This document shows, piece after piece, positions 33,953 through 42,158 of a DNA stretch of 64,000 bases; positions within the stretch are counted from its first letter, which is position 1; each line of letters opens with the position of its first letter. Origin of the DNA: an uncultured Chloroflexota bacterium (lineage in GTDB: Bacteria; Chloroflexota; UBA11872); contig OY282448.1 of assembly GCA_958296175.1 (NCBI GenBank), positions 186,001 to 250,000 of the forward strand, given 5' to 3'. Position numbers and translations under genes: made by a program. The notes under the pieces were generated by a model. The model searched no databases, had not been told where the DNA came from, and saw only the letters and a program-made list of their open reading frames with translations.

Positions 33953-35076
33953 CGGACGCCCAGGCCCGCGGCGGCGCGGGGGCGGGCGCAGCCGCTGACG
34001 ACCGCGTCGTCATCGTCGGCGGCGGTGTCATCGGGCTGGCATGCGCGCTGGAACTGCGCCGCCGCGGGCGGCGCGTCACCGTGGTGGAGCGCGGCCAGCC
34101 TGGCCGCGGCGCAACCTGGGCGGCCGCCGGCGTGGTTGCGCCGCACCACCTGGGCGCGGGGCCGGGGCCGCTGTTCGAGCTGCTGCGCCGCTCGCGCGCC
34201 GCGTATCCCGCCTTCCTGGCGCGGCTCGGCCAGGCATCCACCGACTGGCGCGGCGCCGGCGGCATCGTCGTGGCGCGCGACGCGGCCGAGGCGGACGAAC
34301 TGCACGACCGCGCCGCCTGGCTGTCGGCGGCAGGGTACGCGGCGGTGCGTCTCACGCCGACCGCGCTGCGCGAGCTGGAACCTTCCTGCACCGGCGACCT
34401 GGCCGCGGCGGTCTTCTTCCCGGGCGACGCCTGCCTCGACCCCCGCCGCCTGGGCGCGGCGCTCACGCAGGCGGCGCGCGCGGCGGGCGTCGAGCTGCTG
34501 ACCGGCCGCGCCGCCGACCATATCCTCGTGCGCGCGTCCACGGCCGTGGGCGTGCGCGCGGGCGACCGCGAGCTGTCGGCGGATAGCGTCGTTCTGACGG
34601 CGGGCGCCTGGAGCCCGCCGCTTGCGCCAGGGTTTCGGCTGCCCGTGCGCCCGTCCAAAGGCCAGATGTGCGCCGTGTTGGCCGACGGGCCGCGCCGGGC
34701 CATCACCTTTCCGGATGGCGTCATAGCGCCGCGCGCGGACGGCCGCGCGGCCCTGGGGGGCACGCGCGAAGACGTGGGGTTTGCGGCCGGGACCGATTCG
34801 CCGGCCATTGCCCAGCTGCACGCCAACGCCGCCGCCATCGTGCCATCCCTGGCCAACGCCGAGATCGTCGAAACCTGGGCCGGGTTTCGCCCGCGTTCCG
34901 CCGACGGCTTCCCCATCATCGGCGCGTCGCCCGTGGACCGTCTGGTGGTGGCCACCGGCCACGACACCAAGGGCATCGCGCTGGCGCCCGTCACCGCCGA
35001 GTCGGTGGCCCAGATCGTGTGTGATGGCGGCAGCGACCCGCTGCTCCGCCCATTCGCGCCTTCGCGGTTCGCCTGA
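33904..35076 (+). CDS. FAD-dependent amine oxidoreductase, glycine oxidase (ThiO)-like
   Basis: A DAO-family flavoprotein, about 390 residues from the chosen start. The FAD motif VVIVGGGVIGLACALELRRRG is followed by VTVVERGQPGRGATWAAAG and the C-terminal FRPRSADGFPIIGASP and VVATGHDTKGIALAPVTAE, typical of glycine or D-amino-acid oxidases. There is no ATG, GTG or TTG between the aldolase stop and the FAD motif in this frame. The nearest legal start is GTG 33904, inside the aldolase gene (49-base overlap); a non-canonical start near 33948 is also possible. With the D-threonine aldolase-like gene upstream, glycine could be the shared intermediate. Confidence 0.85.
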   Translation: MGAERRGAAPGGGRRIADAQARGGAGAGAAADDRVVIVGGGVIGLACALELRRRGRRVTVVERGQPGRGATWAAAGVVAPHHLGAGPGPLFELLRRSRAAYPAFLARLGQASTDWRGAGGIVVARDAAEADELHDRAAWLSAAGYAAVRLTPTALRELEPSCTGDLAAAVFFPGDACLDPRRLGAALTQAARAAGVELLTGRAADHILVRASTAVGVRAGDRELSADSVVLTAGAWSPPLAPGFRLPVRPSKGQMCAVLADGPRRAITFPDGVIAPRADGRAALGGTREDVGFAAGTDSPAIAQLHANAAAIVPSLANAEIVETWAGFRPRSADGFPIIGASPVDRLVVATGHDTKGIALAPVTAESVAQIVCDGGSDPLLRPFAPSRFA

Positions 35077-35090
35077 ACACGCCCGCACGT

Positions 35091-35310
35091 TCGCCCCCCG
35101 CAGGGGGAAAGCTCAGCGTGTAGGTGCCAAGCGACAGGGCGTAGGTCCCCTCTCCCCCTGCGGGGGAGAGGCGCGCAAGGACGGCCGCTTCATTGCCTCG
35201 TCCAGTCCCCTCTCCCCCTGCAGGGGGGAGAGCAATACGAGGTCTGCACCAGCTCGATCCCGTTCGTCCCCTCTCACCCCTGAGGGGGGAGAGGGTTAGG
35301 GTGAGGGGGC
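35091..35310. repeat. Four-copy palindromic array, period 60-61
   Basis: Imperfect palindromes of the form GTCCCCTCTCCCCCTG plus CGGGGGAGAG are centred near 35100, 35160, 35220 and 35280; the last three begin GTCCCC at 35145, 35205 and 35266. Between them lie three unrelated stretches of about 33 bases. The right edge carries GGGTTAGGGTGAGGG. The array lies between convergent genes and enters the 3' end of the leucine-rich-repeat gene, supplying its last codons. Confidence 0.9.
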
Positions 35311-38300
35311 GCGGGGGCAAAGACTTCGAACTCGCGCCAGGTCTCGGCCGGGTAGAGCAGGTCCCGCACCGCGTCGCCCAGCAGCGCCAGCTTTACTGGT
35401 TGGTCGGGGGCGCCGGGGTGGTACTCGAACACCGCCGCCTGGAAGTACTGCCGCACGAACCCGGGCGTGGCGCCCGGCAGCGCCAGCACCGCCTCGGGAT
35501 GCGTGTCCGTGCGCGCGTCCGTCTTCGGATAGCCGAACGCGGCCACCCCGCCCAGACGCTCGAACACGTTCAGGAAACTGGTGTACGTCCCGTCCACCGC
35601 GTAGTCGGACACGCGGTGGCCCCAGGGTCCCAAAACCTGGCCGGGCCGCTCGGAGATCAGCTCCGGCTCCACGCCCAGGTCGGGCGAGCCGGCCAAGCCG
35701 CCGCCCAGGTAATCCCAGACCAGCCGCCGCTCCATGCGCCACACGCCTTCGCGCTGCTGACAGTCGACGATGCCGCGTTGGTAGTACTGCGTGAAGACCC
35801 TGGGCTGTTCCACCATCACTTCGGAGATCGGCCAACCCCAGCGCTCCAGGCCGCCGGTGGCGTCGTAATGCCCCAGGAAGTCGCAGACCACGGCGTCGGC
35901 GGGCGCAGCGCCCGCCGCGTCGCCGGTGAAGCTGACGCGCAGCGTGGGGATGGTGTGGGCCAGGTGGGGGGCCGGCGCGGTGTAACGGACCGTTTCCACG
36001 ACCACGCGGCGGCCGGGACCCTCGGCGGGTTCGGGAGAAAACCGCGGCGTCGGCGCGGCCGCCGCAACCGCAGCGCTCCAGGCCGCGCTCGGGTCGTCCG
36101 TCTGGTCGCTGTCGCCGTGGAAGGTCACCGTCAGCGGCCCCGGCAGGTGCGCCGCCGTCACCGTCAGGCGGGCCGTCACCACGGCTTCCGCCCCCACTGC
36201 CAACGTGCCGTCGCCCACCGTCTGGCGCGCGACGTCCAGCTGCGGCGAGCGCCAGAACACCCCGCTCAGCGGCACCGTGCCCGTGTTGCGCAGCGTGAAG
36301 CGCCACTCGATCCTCTCGCCCACCCGCACCGGGCCGGCCGGGCCAGCCACCTCCACCGACAGCCGCGGGTGCCGCGACGACGGCCGGTCGTTGACCGTCA
36401 CCGCGATGCGGTGCGCCGCCCACAGCGTGCCGTTGCTGGCCGATACGACCACCGTCGCCGTCCCGGCGCTCCTCGACCTGATCGTGACCCGCGCGCCGTC
36501 GACGCTCACGCTGACCGCGGCCGGGTTAGACGAGAACGCCGCGTACGTCAATGGCAGGTCGTTGATCTCGCTGAACGCGTCCGTCGCGTCCAGCGTGCGC
36601 GACGCGCCGGTATGGAGCGACACCGCCCCCAGCGTTCCCACCCGCAGCACGTCGTCCGCGCCGTCGGTCACCGTGATGGTCACGTCGATGCTGTCCGTGC
36701 CGCCGCGGGCCTCGGGGTCGACGCCGTCGTCCGCGGTGAGGGTGATCTGGTACTGGTTGTCGCCATCGGCGTCGAGGGGGGATTCGAAGTCCAGCGGCTC
36801 CTTGACCGCGACCTGGCCGCTGCCGTCGACGGCGAAGAACGCCGCGTCGGGGCCGCTAAGGGTGTAGGTCGTCGGCTGCGTGCCCGCCACCGGCTGGTTG
36901 TCCGGATCGACGGCGGCCAGCGGCGCCCCGACGTCCGTGGCGGCCAGCTGCTCGACGATCGAGCGGGCATCGGTAGCCGCCGCAAACGCCGGCGGGCCGC
37001 ACCAGGAAGCCTCGGGGGTGCCGTCCGCGCCTGCCGCGCCCGTCAGCCGCAGGCGGTTCACCAGCCCGGCCGGCGTGGTGGGCACGGTGATCGGGTTGCC
37101 CTGCAGCCAGATCTGCACCCCCGACGCCAAGTTGTTCAGTTGCGTCGGCACCGCGCCGCTCAACTGGTTGCAGTTCAGGTAGAGCGGCGCTGCGGTGCTC
37201 AGGTTGGACAAGCTGCCCAACGACGACGGAATGCTGCCGCTCAACTGGTTGCGGTGCAGGTAGAGCAACTGGAGGCTCGATAGGTTGCCCAGTTGCGTTG
37301 GAATGCTGCCGGTCAGTTTGTTGTCGAAGAGGATAAGGTGAAAGAGGCTGGACAGGCTGCCCAACGACGACGGGATGCTGCCGCTCAACTGGTTGCGGTA
37401 CAGATAGAGGTACTGGAGATTCGAGAGGCTGCCCAATTGCGTTGGAATGCCGCCGGTCAGCTGGTTGTCGTTGAGAAGAAGCTGCTGGAGGTTGGCCAGG
37501 CTGCCCAATTGCATCGGAATGCCGCCGCTCAGCTGGTTGCTGCGGAGGGCGAGGACCTGGAGATTCGACAGGCTGCCCAGTTGCGTCGGAATACTCCCGT
37601 CCAATCGATTCTGGTTGAGATTGAGATGCGTGAGAGTCGACAGGTTGCCGAGCTGGGACGGAATGGACCCGCTCAACTGGTTCTGGTGCAGGTAGAAATG
37701 GTTCAGGCTCGACAAGCCGCCAAGCTCGGGCGGAATAGACCCGCTCAAGCGGTTATCTTGCAGGTGGAGATATTGCAGGCTGGACATGCTGCCGAGCTCG
37801 GGCGGAATAGGCCCGGACAGTTGGTTCTTCTCCAGCCCCAGGTCGGTGAGGCTCGTTAGGTTGCCGAGTTCGGATGGGATGGGTCCGCTCAGACGGTTGC
37901 CTGACAGCGAGAGCGTGCCAAGGCTCGTTATACCGCCCAATTCGGAGGGGATGGATCCGCTGAGCTGGTTGTCGTCGACATGGAGGATCTCGAGGCTCGA
38001 TAGGTTGCCGATCCAGGACGGAATGCTGCCGCGCATCCTGTTGCGCTCCAGACTGATTTGCGTGACGCCCGTCATGGTGGTCAGCGCGGCGGGAAACTCG
38101 GTCAGAAGGTTGTCTTGGAGAAGGACGTGCGTGACCCAGGTCATGCTGCCGATTCCGGCCGGAATCGAGGTAAAGCGGTTGCCTGCGAGGCTGAGGGTAT
38201 CGAGGTCCGTCAGGTTGGACAGCTCGCCAGGAATGCTGGTCAGCTTGTTGAACGTCAAACCGAGGCCGTCGGTGGTGATGCTCGTCAGCTGACCCAATTC

Positions 38301-39161
38301 GGCGGGGACGGCGCCTTCCAAGTTGTTGTGATCGAGTTTGAGATGCAAGAGGCTCGACAAGGATCCCAGCTCGGCCGGAATCTTGCCGCTCAACTCGTTG
38401 TAACCGAGATTGAGAACGGTGAGGTTGCTCAGATTGCCCAGTTCGGACGGAATGGATCCGCTCAGGGCGGTGCTTTCGAGATGCAGTTCCGTGAGTCTGC
38501 TCAGATTGCCCAGTTCTTTCGGGATGGCGCCGCTCAGCTGGTTGCCGTTGAGGTTCATGAGGGTGAGTTCGGAGAGGCTGCCCAGCGCCGGCGGAATCTT
38601 TCCGGTGAGGGACTTGCTGATAAGGTCGAGCCTCGTCACGCCTTTGGTGGAATCGACGGTGACGCCGGTCCAGCTGGTCATGGCGGTGGCGACGGCCCAG
38701 TTCAGCGTGGTGGCCGTGCCGCGCAGCGCGTCCTCGAGGTCCAGCAGCGTTTCGCAGTCGCGCGCCACGTTGTGCGCGCTGCTGGCCGAGGCCGTGGGGT
38801 TCGAAGCCGCGCAGCCGTGCGTCACCGTCACGGCCATGGCCTGGTCCACGCTGTTGCTGGCGTCGCTGGCGGTGACGGTGACCGAGGCGCTGCCCGTGCC
38901 CGCGGGCGTGAGCGTGACGGTCGAACCGCTGACGCCGACGGTCACCACGTCGGTGTCGCCCGAGGTGGCCGCGTAGGTCAGCGTGTCCATGTCGGCGTCG
39001 CTGAAATAGGCGGCGACGTCCACGGTGCCGGCGCTGCCGCCGACGACCAGCGCCTGGGCGGGGATGGTTCCCACGGCCGTCGGCGCGGCGGCAAAGGCGC
39101 GGCCCAGACCGAGGACGGTGAGGAGCGCGAGCAGCAGCAGCGACGGTACCGTACGGCGCAT
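35274..39161 (-). CDS. Giant secreted leucine-rich-repeat protein
   Basis: A 1295-residue secreted protein. A signal peptide (MRRTVPSLLLLALLTVLGLG...AFA) is followed by a putative-Ig/cadherin-like beta domain and a DCETLLDLEDAL capping segment. About 22 plant-type LRRs of 24 residues (L..N.LSG.IP..LG.L..L) come next, then a cadherin-like stretch with DGVDPEARGGTDSIDVTITV, a DUF11-like beta domain (RNTGTVPLSG) and a C-terminal region with TQYYQRGIVDCQQ and AFGYPKTDA. It is probably surface-exposed and adhesive or ligand-binding. The final residues (PHPNPLPPQG) are encoded by a REP-like palindrome. ATG at 39161 starts the signal peptide; a longer frame adds 41 unlikely residues. Confidence 0.88.
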   Translation of the reverse strand: MRRTVPSLLLLALLTVLGLGRAFAAAPTAVGTIPAQALVVGGSAGTVDVAAYFSDADMDTLTYAATSGDTDVVTVGVSGSTVTLTPAGTGSASVTVTASDASNSVDQAMAVTVTHGCAASNPTASASSAHNVARDCETLLDLEDALRGTATTLNWAVATAMTSWTGVTVDSTKGVTRLDLISKSLTGKIPPALGSLSELTLMNLNGNQLSGAIPKELGNLSRLTELHLESTALSGSIPSELGNLSNLTVLNLGYNELSGKIPAELGSLSSLLHLKLDHNNLEGAVPAELGQLTSITTDGLGLTFNKLTSIPGELSNLTDLDTLSLAGNRFTSIPAGIGSMTWVTHVLLQDNLLTEFPAALTTMTGVTQISLERNRMRGSIPSWIGNLSSLEILHVDDNQLSGSIPSELGGITSLGTLSLSGNRLSGPIPSELGNLTSLTDLGLEKNQLSGPIPPELGSMSSLQYLHLQDNRLSGSIPPELGGLSSLNHFYLHQNQLSGSIPSQLGNLSTLTHLNLNQNRLDGSIPTQLGSLSNLQVLALRSNQLSGGIPMQLGSLANLQQLLLNDNQLTGGIPTQLGSLSNLQYLYLYRNQLSGSIPSSLGSLSSLFHLILFDNKLTGSIPTQLGNLSSLQLLYLHRNQLSGSIPSSLGSLSNLSTAAPLYLNCNQLSGAVPTQLNNLASGVQIWLQGNPITVPTTPAGLVNRLRLTGAAGADGTPEASWCGPPAFAAATDARSIVEQLAATDVGAPLAAVDPDNQPVAGTQPTTYTLSGPDAAFFAVDGSGQVAVKEPLDFESPLDADGDNQYQITLTADDGVDPEARGGTDSIDVTITVTDGADDVLRVGTLGAVSLHTGASRTLDATDAFSEINDLPLTYAAFSSNPAAVSVSVDGARVTIRSRSAGTATVVVSASNGTLWAAHRIAVTVNDRPSSRHPRLSVEVAGPAGPVRVGERIEWRFTLRNTGTVPLSGVFWRSPQLDVARQTVGDGTLAVGAEAVVTARLTVTAAHLPGPLTVTFHGDSDQTDDPSAAWSAAVAAAAPTPRFSPEPAEGPGRRVVVETVRYTAPAPHLAHTIPTLRVSFTGDAAGAAPADAVVCDFLGHYDATGGLERWGWPISEVMVEQPRVFTQYYQRGIVDCQQREGVWRMERRLVWDYLGGGLAGSPDLGVEPELISERPGQVLGPWGHRVSDYAVDGTYTSFLNVFERLGGVAAFGYPKTDARTDTHPEAVLALPGATPGFVRQYFQAAVFEYHPGAPDQPVKLALLGDAVRDLLYPAETWREFEVFAPAPPHPNPLPPQG

Positions 39162-39343
39162 CAGACGCGCTGCGTACTCAAACTGCTTGCGGGGTAATTG
39201 CAAGTACGGCCAAGCGTCCCGAGCGGTCTCGCTGCGTCGCATTGAGTCCCGTTTCGGTGCGGTTCGACAGGCAGCGAGTGGCAAATATTACCCAACAGGC
39301 GGCGGGACGCGCAAGACCAAAGGGGAGGCCCCCCTCACCCCAA

Positions 39344-39369
39344 CCCTCTCCCCCCGCGGGGGGAGAGGG
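39344..39369. repeat. Perfect 26-base REP-like palindrome
   Basis: CCCTCTCCCCCCG joined directly to its reverse complement, preceded by CCCTCACCCCAA. It lies downstream of pyrD and upstream of the LRR gene, in the gap 39162-39439. Confidence 0.9.
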
Positions 39370-39401
39370 AGAAAAACTAGCGCGGTCAGGAACGCATGGG
39401 G

Positions 39402-39600
39402 CGGTCCCGCACTGGCGTGGGACGCCACGCTTATCCGGGTCATGTACACCGTGGTGTCGAGACGGTCCCACAGGGGCGTGGAGCGCCATTCCGTCTGCCG
39501 CCCGCCGGACGGCGGGCGGCTGGCGGTCCCGCACGGGCGCGGATGGAGGAGAGAGCGTGGGTCGTCAGGGCGTGGATGGAGGGGAGGGCGCGGGCCGTCA
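39402..39600. repeat. Three repeats with exact 61-base period, then a 33-base duplication, entering pyrD
   Basis: CGGTCCC(G/A)CA followed by (C/G)GGGCG or TGGCG recurs at 39402, 39463 and 39524, exactly 61 bases apart, with unrelated sequence between. Immediately beyond, GGATGGAGG(A/G)GAG recurs at 39541 and 39574 (33 bases apart). Copies two and three and the 33-base duplication lie inside the pyrD reading frame and encode its C-terminal tail. Confidence 0.82.
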
Positions 39601-40495
39601 GGCGGCGGCGCAGGCCGTCGACGATGCGTTCGGCGGTGCGCGGTTCGCGGAAGGTGGCCGTGCCGACCTGGACGGCCGAGGCGCCGGCGTGGAAGAACTG
39701 CAGGGCGTCGTCCGTGGAGGCTATGCCGCCAATGCCGATGACGGGAATGTCCACGACGCGGGCCACGTCGTACACGCAGCGGACGGCAATAGGGCGAATG
39801 GCCGGCCCCGACAGGCCGCCGCCGCCGCCGCCCAGAAACGGCCGCGCCGTCACGGGGTCGATGACCATGCCCAGCAGGGTGTTGATGAGCGACAGCGCAT
39901 GCGCGCCCCCCGCCTCGGCCGCGCGCGCAATCGGGCGCAGGTCGGTGACGTTGGGCGACAGCTTGGCAATCACGGGCAGCGAGACGCCGGCGCACACCGC
40001 CCGCACGGTTGCCTCTGTCGTGGCGGGGTCGGTGGAAAAACTCGGCCTGCCGGACACGTTGGGGCAGGACAGGTTGGCCTCGATGCCCACCACGTTCGGC
40101 AGCCCCTCGAAGCAGGCCGCCAGGCGGGTCCAGCCGCCGTCGTCGTGGGCCGCAATGCTGACGATCACCGGGCAGGGCAGCTCGGCCCAGATGGGCGCTT
40201 TCTGGCGCACGGCGCCCGCCGCGCCGGGGTTGGGCAGGCCAATCGAGTTCAGCATGCCGGCCGGCGTCTCCACCGTGCGCGGCGTGGGGTTGCCTTCGCG
40301 CGGCTCCGGCGTGACGGTTTTCGTGACGATGGCGCCCAGCGCGGCCAGGTTCACAATGTCACGGTATTCGTCGCCAAAGCCGCACGTGCCGGAGGCCATA
40401 AGCACTGGCGCGCGCAGCCGCAGCCCGCGTGGATGGCCAGGCGCCAGATCCACGGCCAGCGAGGGACCAGACACCGCCGCGTCCGTCACTGGCAC
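39440..40495 (-). CDS. pyrD: Dihydroorotate dehydrogenase, class 1
   Basis: A 351-residue FMN enzyme of pyrimidine synthesis. The class 1B catalytic cysteine is in ANLSCPNVSG, with LMASGTCGFGDEY near the start, NSIGLPNPG, AKLSPNVTD, a glycine-rich LGGGGGGLSGPAIRPIA and the FMN-phosphate loop VIGIGGIAS plus AVQVGTATF. Class 1B enzymes use a PyrK partner, which is not seen here. The conserved domain ends near residue 298; the last 50 residues are a low-complexity tail with an 11-residue repeat (ALPSIHAL, ALSSIRAR) encoded by repeat DNA. The start is GTG at 40495. Confidence 0.93.
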   Translation of the reverse strand: MPVTDAAVSGPSLAVDLAPGHPRGLRLRAPVLMASGTCGFGDEYRDIVNLAALGAIVTKTVTPEPREGNPTPRTVETPAGMLNSIGLPNPGAAGAVRQKAPIWAELPCPVIVSIAAHDDGGWTRLAACFEGLPNVVGIEANLSCPNVSGRPSFSTDPATTEATVRAVCAGVSLPVIAKLSPNVTDLRPIARAAEAGGAHALSLINTLLGMVIDPVTARPFLGGGGGGLSGPAIRPIAVRCVYDVARVVDIPVIGIGGIASTDDALQFFHAGASAVQVGTATFREPRTAERIVDGLRRRLTARALPSIHALTTHALSSIRARAGPPAARRPAGGRRNGAPRPCGTVSTPRCT

Positions 40496-40602
40496 CCACT
40501 CACGTCTGCCCGCATCAGGCGCGAGCGCTTCGCAAACCTCGAGTTCTAACCGAACTCGCGCGCGAGGCTATCACGATGGACAGACGAGCGTCTGGTCGGC
40601 GC

Positions 40603-41538
40603 TCACCTCACAGGCGCGTCAGCGCCGACCTCTCGAAATGCGCCCGGCGGCGGGTCGGCCTGCCCGAACGAGTCGTCGCCCCAACAGGCGAGCGCGCCGT
40701 TTGCCCGCACCCCGCAGGCGTGAAAATTACCAACGCTGACGACCTGGAACACGCCGGGCGGCGGGTCGGCCTGGCCGTATTCGTTCGCGCCCCAGCAGAC
40801 TACCGCCCCGTCGGCCTCCACCCCGCAGGCGTGGGGCGCGTGCCCATCACTGCCGACGCTGACGGCCTGAAACGCGCCCGGCGGCGGGTCGAGCGATAGG
40901 TTGCTATTCCATCCCCAGCAGGCAACCGTCCCGTCGGCCCGCACGCCGCAGGCATGGGTCTGGCTGGCGCTGATCGACTGGAACACGCCCAGCGGCGGCT
41001 CGGCCTGGCCGCCAAAATCGAGGCCCCAGCAGAAGACAGTCCTGTCTTCCCGCACGCCGCAGCTGTACGCGGCGCCAACGCTGACCGCCTGGAACGCGCC
41101 GGGCGGCGGGTCGGCCTGGCCGTAGAAGTCATTGCCCCAACAGACGAGCGCGCCGTCGGCGTGCACCCCGCAGGTGTGCAGAGCGCCGGCGCTGACGGCG
41201 ATGAACGCGCCCGGCGGCGGGTCGGCGCGTCCATCGAGATTCCCATCCCGATCGTGATTCCGCCCCCAGCAAGCGACGGTCCCATCACCCCGTATCCCAC
41301 AGGTGTGCGCAGCGCCCGCGCTGACAGACTGGAACACGCCGGGCGGCGGGTCGGCCTGACCTACGTCGTTCAATCCCCAGCAGACGACCGTTCCGTCGGT
41401 CTGCACGCCGCACGTGTGGTACTGGCCGGCGCTGATGGTTTGGGACGGGTCTGGCGGCAGGTCGACCCGCCCTCCACCAGCCCGAATCGCCGCGACCACG
41501 ACGGCGGCGCCAATCGCCGCCAGGCCGACCGCCGCCAA
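40603..41538 (-). CDS. Membrane-anchored RCC1-like repeat protein
   Basis: A 311-residue protein with an N-terminal hydrophobic anchor and seven RCC1/BLIP-II-type repeats of about 37 residues: (I/V)SAG..HTCGV..DGTV.CWG.N..GQ.DPPPG.F. These build a beta-propeller, here with paired cysteines in each blade (TCGV...VCWG), which fits an oxidising extracellular location. Such bacterial propellers bind proteins at the cell surface; the partner is unknown. The start is uncertain: TTG at 41538 follows AGGAAGG by about 20 bases and an in-frame stop lies just upstream, so little can be missing. Confidence 0.82.
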   Translation of the reverse strand: MAAVGLAAIGAAVVVAAIRAGGGRVDLPPDPSQTISAGQYHTCGVQTDGTVVCWGLNDVGQADPPPGVFQSVSAGAAHTCGIRGDGTVACWGRNHDRDGNLDGRADPPPGAFIAVSAGALHTCGVHADGALVCWGNDFYGQADPPPGAFQAVSVGAAYSCGVREDRTVFCWGLDFGGQAEPPLGVFQSISASQTHACGVRADGTVACWGWNSNLSLDPPPGAFQAVSVGSDGHAPHACGVEADGAVVCWGANEYGQADPPPGVFQVVSVGNFHACGVRANGALACWGDDSFGQADPPPGAFREVGADAPVR

Positions 41539-41799
41539 CGATGCCCGCAGCCCGATCAGCGCAGCACCTTCCTGGAGTCAGCGGCCCTGGCGGACGCTTG
41601 CGCCGTACCGGAGGGTCTCATGCCGCGCTCGGAGCAGGCAGCGGCGGGATGTTCGCAGGGCAGGCCGCATGCTATCGGGTGTCGCGTTGCCGCCGGCATT
41701 GTTGCAGAAACAGGCAGGCTGCCCACCGCCGCCGCGCTGGCAAGGGTTCCCCGCCCCTCACGAGGCTGTCTATGCCCCCTCACCCTTCCCGTAATCTTT

Positions 41800-42020
41800 C
41801 CCCACGACCTCCGTAGTTTTCCCCTCTCCCTTGGGGGAGAGGGAACGAAGACGGCCCTCGGCCTCTTGTCCCCTCAGACTCTCGACCTCTTTTTTTCGCT
41901 CACGCTTCCAGCGGGGAGACCGGTTCCTATTCCAGCGAGGGGACAGGGCGGCTATACGCCGAAGGCGCGTCCGCAGAAGTCAGGTTCCTAATCCAGCGAG
42001 GGGACAGGTCACCCTTCCAG
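41800..42020. repeat. Repeat-rich divergent intergenic region
   Basis: The 620-base gap 41539-42158 separates the divergent RCC1-like and parA genes. It holds a REP-like palindrome (CCCTCTCCCTTGGGGGAGAGGG, centred near 41835). A pair of 26-base repeats, GGTTCCTA(T/A)TCCAGCGAGG..., lies at 41922-41947 and 41983-42008 (period 61, spacer 35). Partial copies CTTCCAGCG(G/A)G lie at about 41904 and 42015. No gene is supported in this gap. Confidence 0.82.
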
Positions 42021-42072
42021 CGAGGAGCGGCGAAGAAAGGGTGGGAGGATGGGGGATGTTGGGGGGCGTGTG

Positions 42073-42101
42073 TTGACGGCTGGGGATTGGCGGCTTAGCA
42101 T
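42073..42101 (+). promoter_or_regulatory. Sigma-70-like promoter for parA-ftsZ
   Basis: TTGACG (42073-42078), a 17-base spacer and TAGCAT (42096-42101) give a good match to the housekeeping consensus. It ends about 57 bases before the parA ATG and lies just outside the repeat-rich part of the divergent region. Confidence 0.65.
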
Positions 42102-42158
42102 CCGTTCTGGGATCGTCGCCGTGGGGGCCGGTGGGCGACGCTGCTTCGGAGGCTCCCC

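Noticed and set aside
33158..35076. Aldolase-FAD oxidase as one frameshifted fusion gene
   Set aside because: Both proteins are full length and the aldolase has its own stop; overlapping genes are the simpler reading, though the oxidase start stays unclear.
35091..35310. CRISPR array call for the periodic repeats (here and at the other 60-base-period sites)
   Set aside because: Spacing is CRISPR-like, but repeats are imperfect, differ between sites, are palindromic GC motifs, have only two to four copies, and no cas genes or leader are visible.
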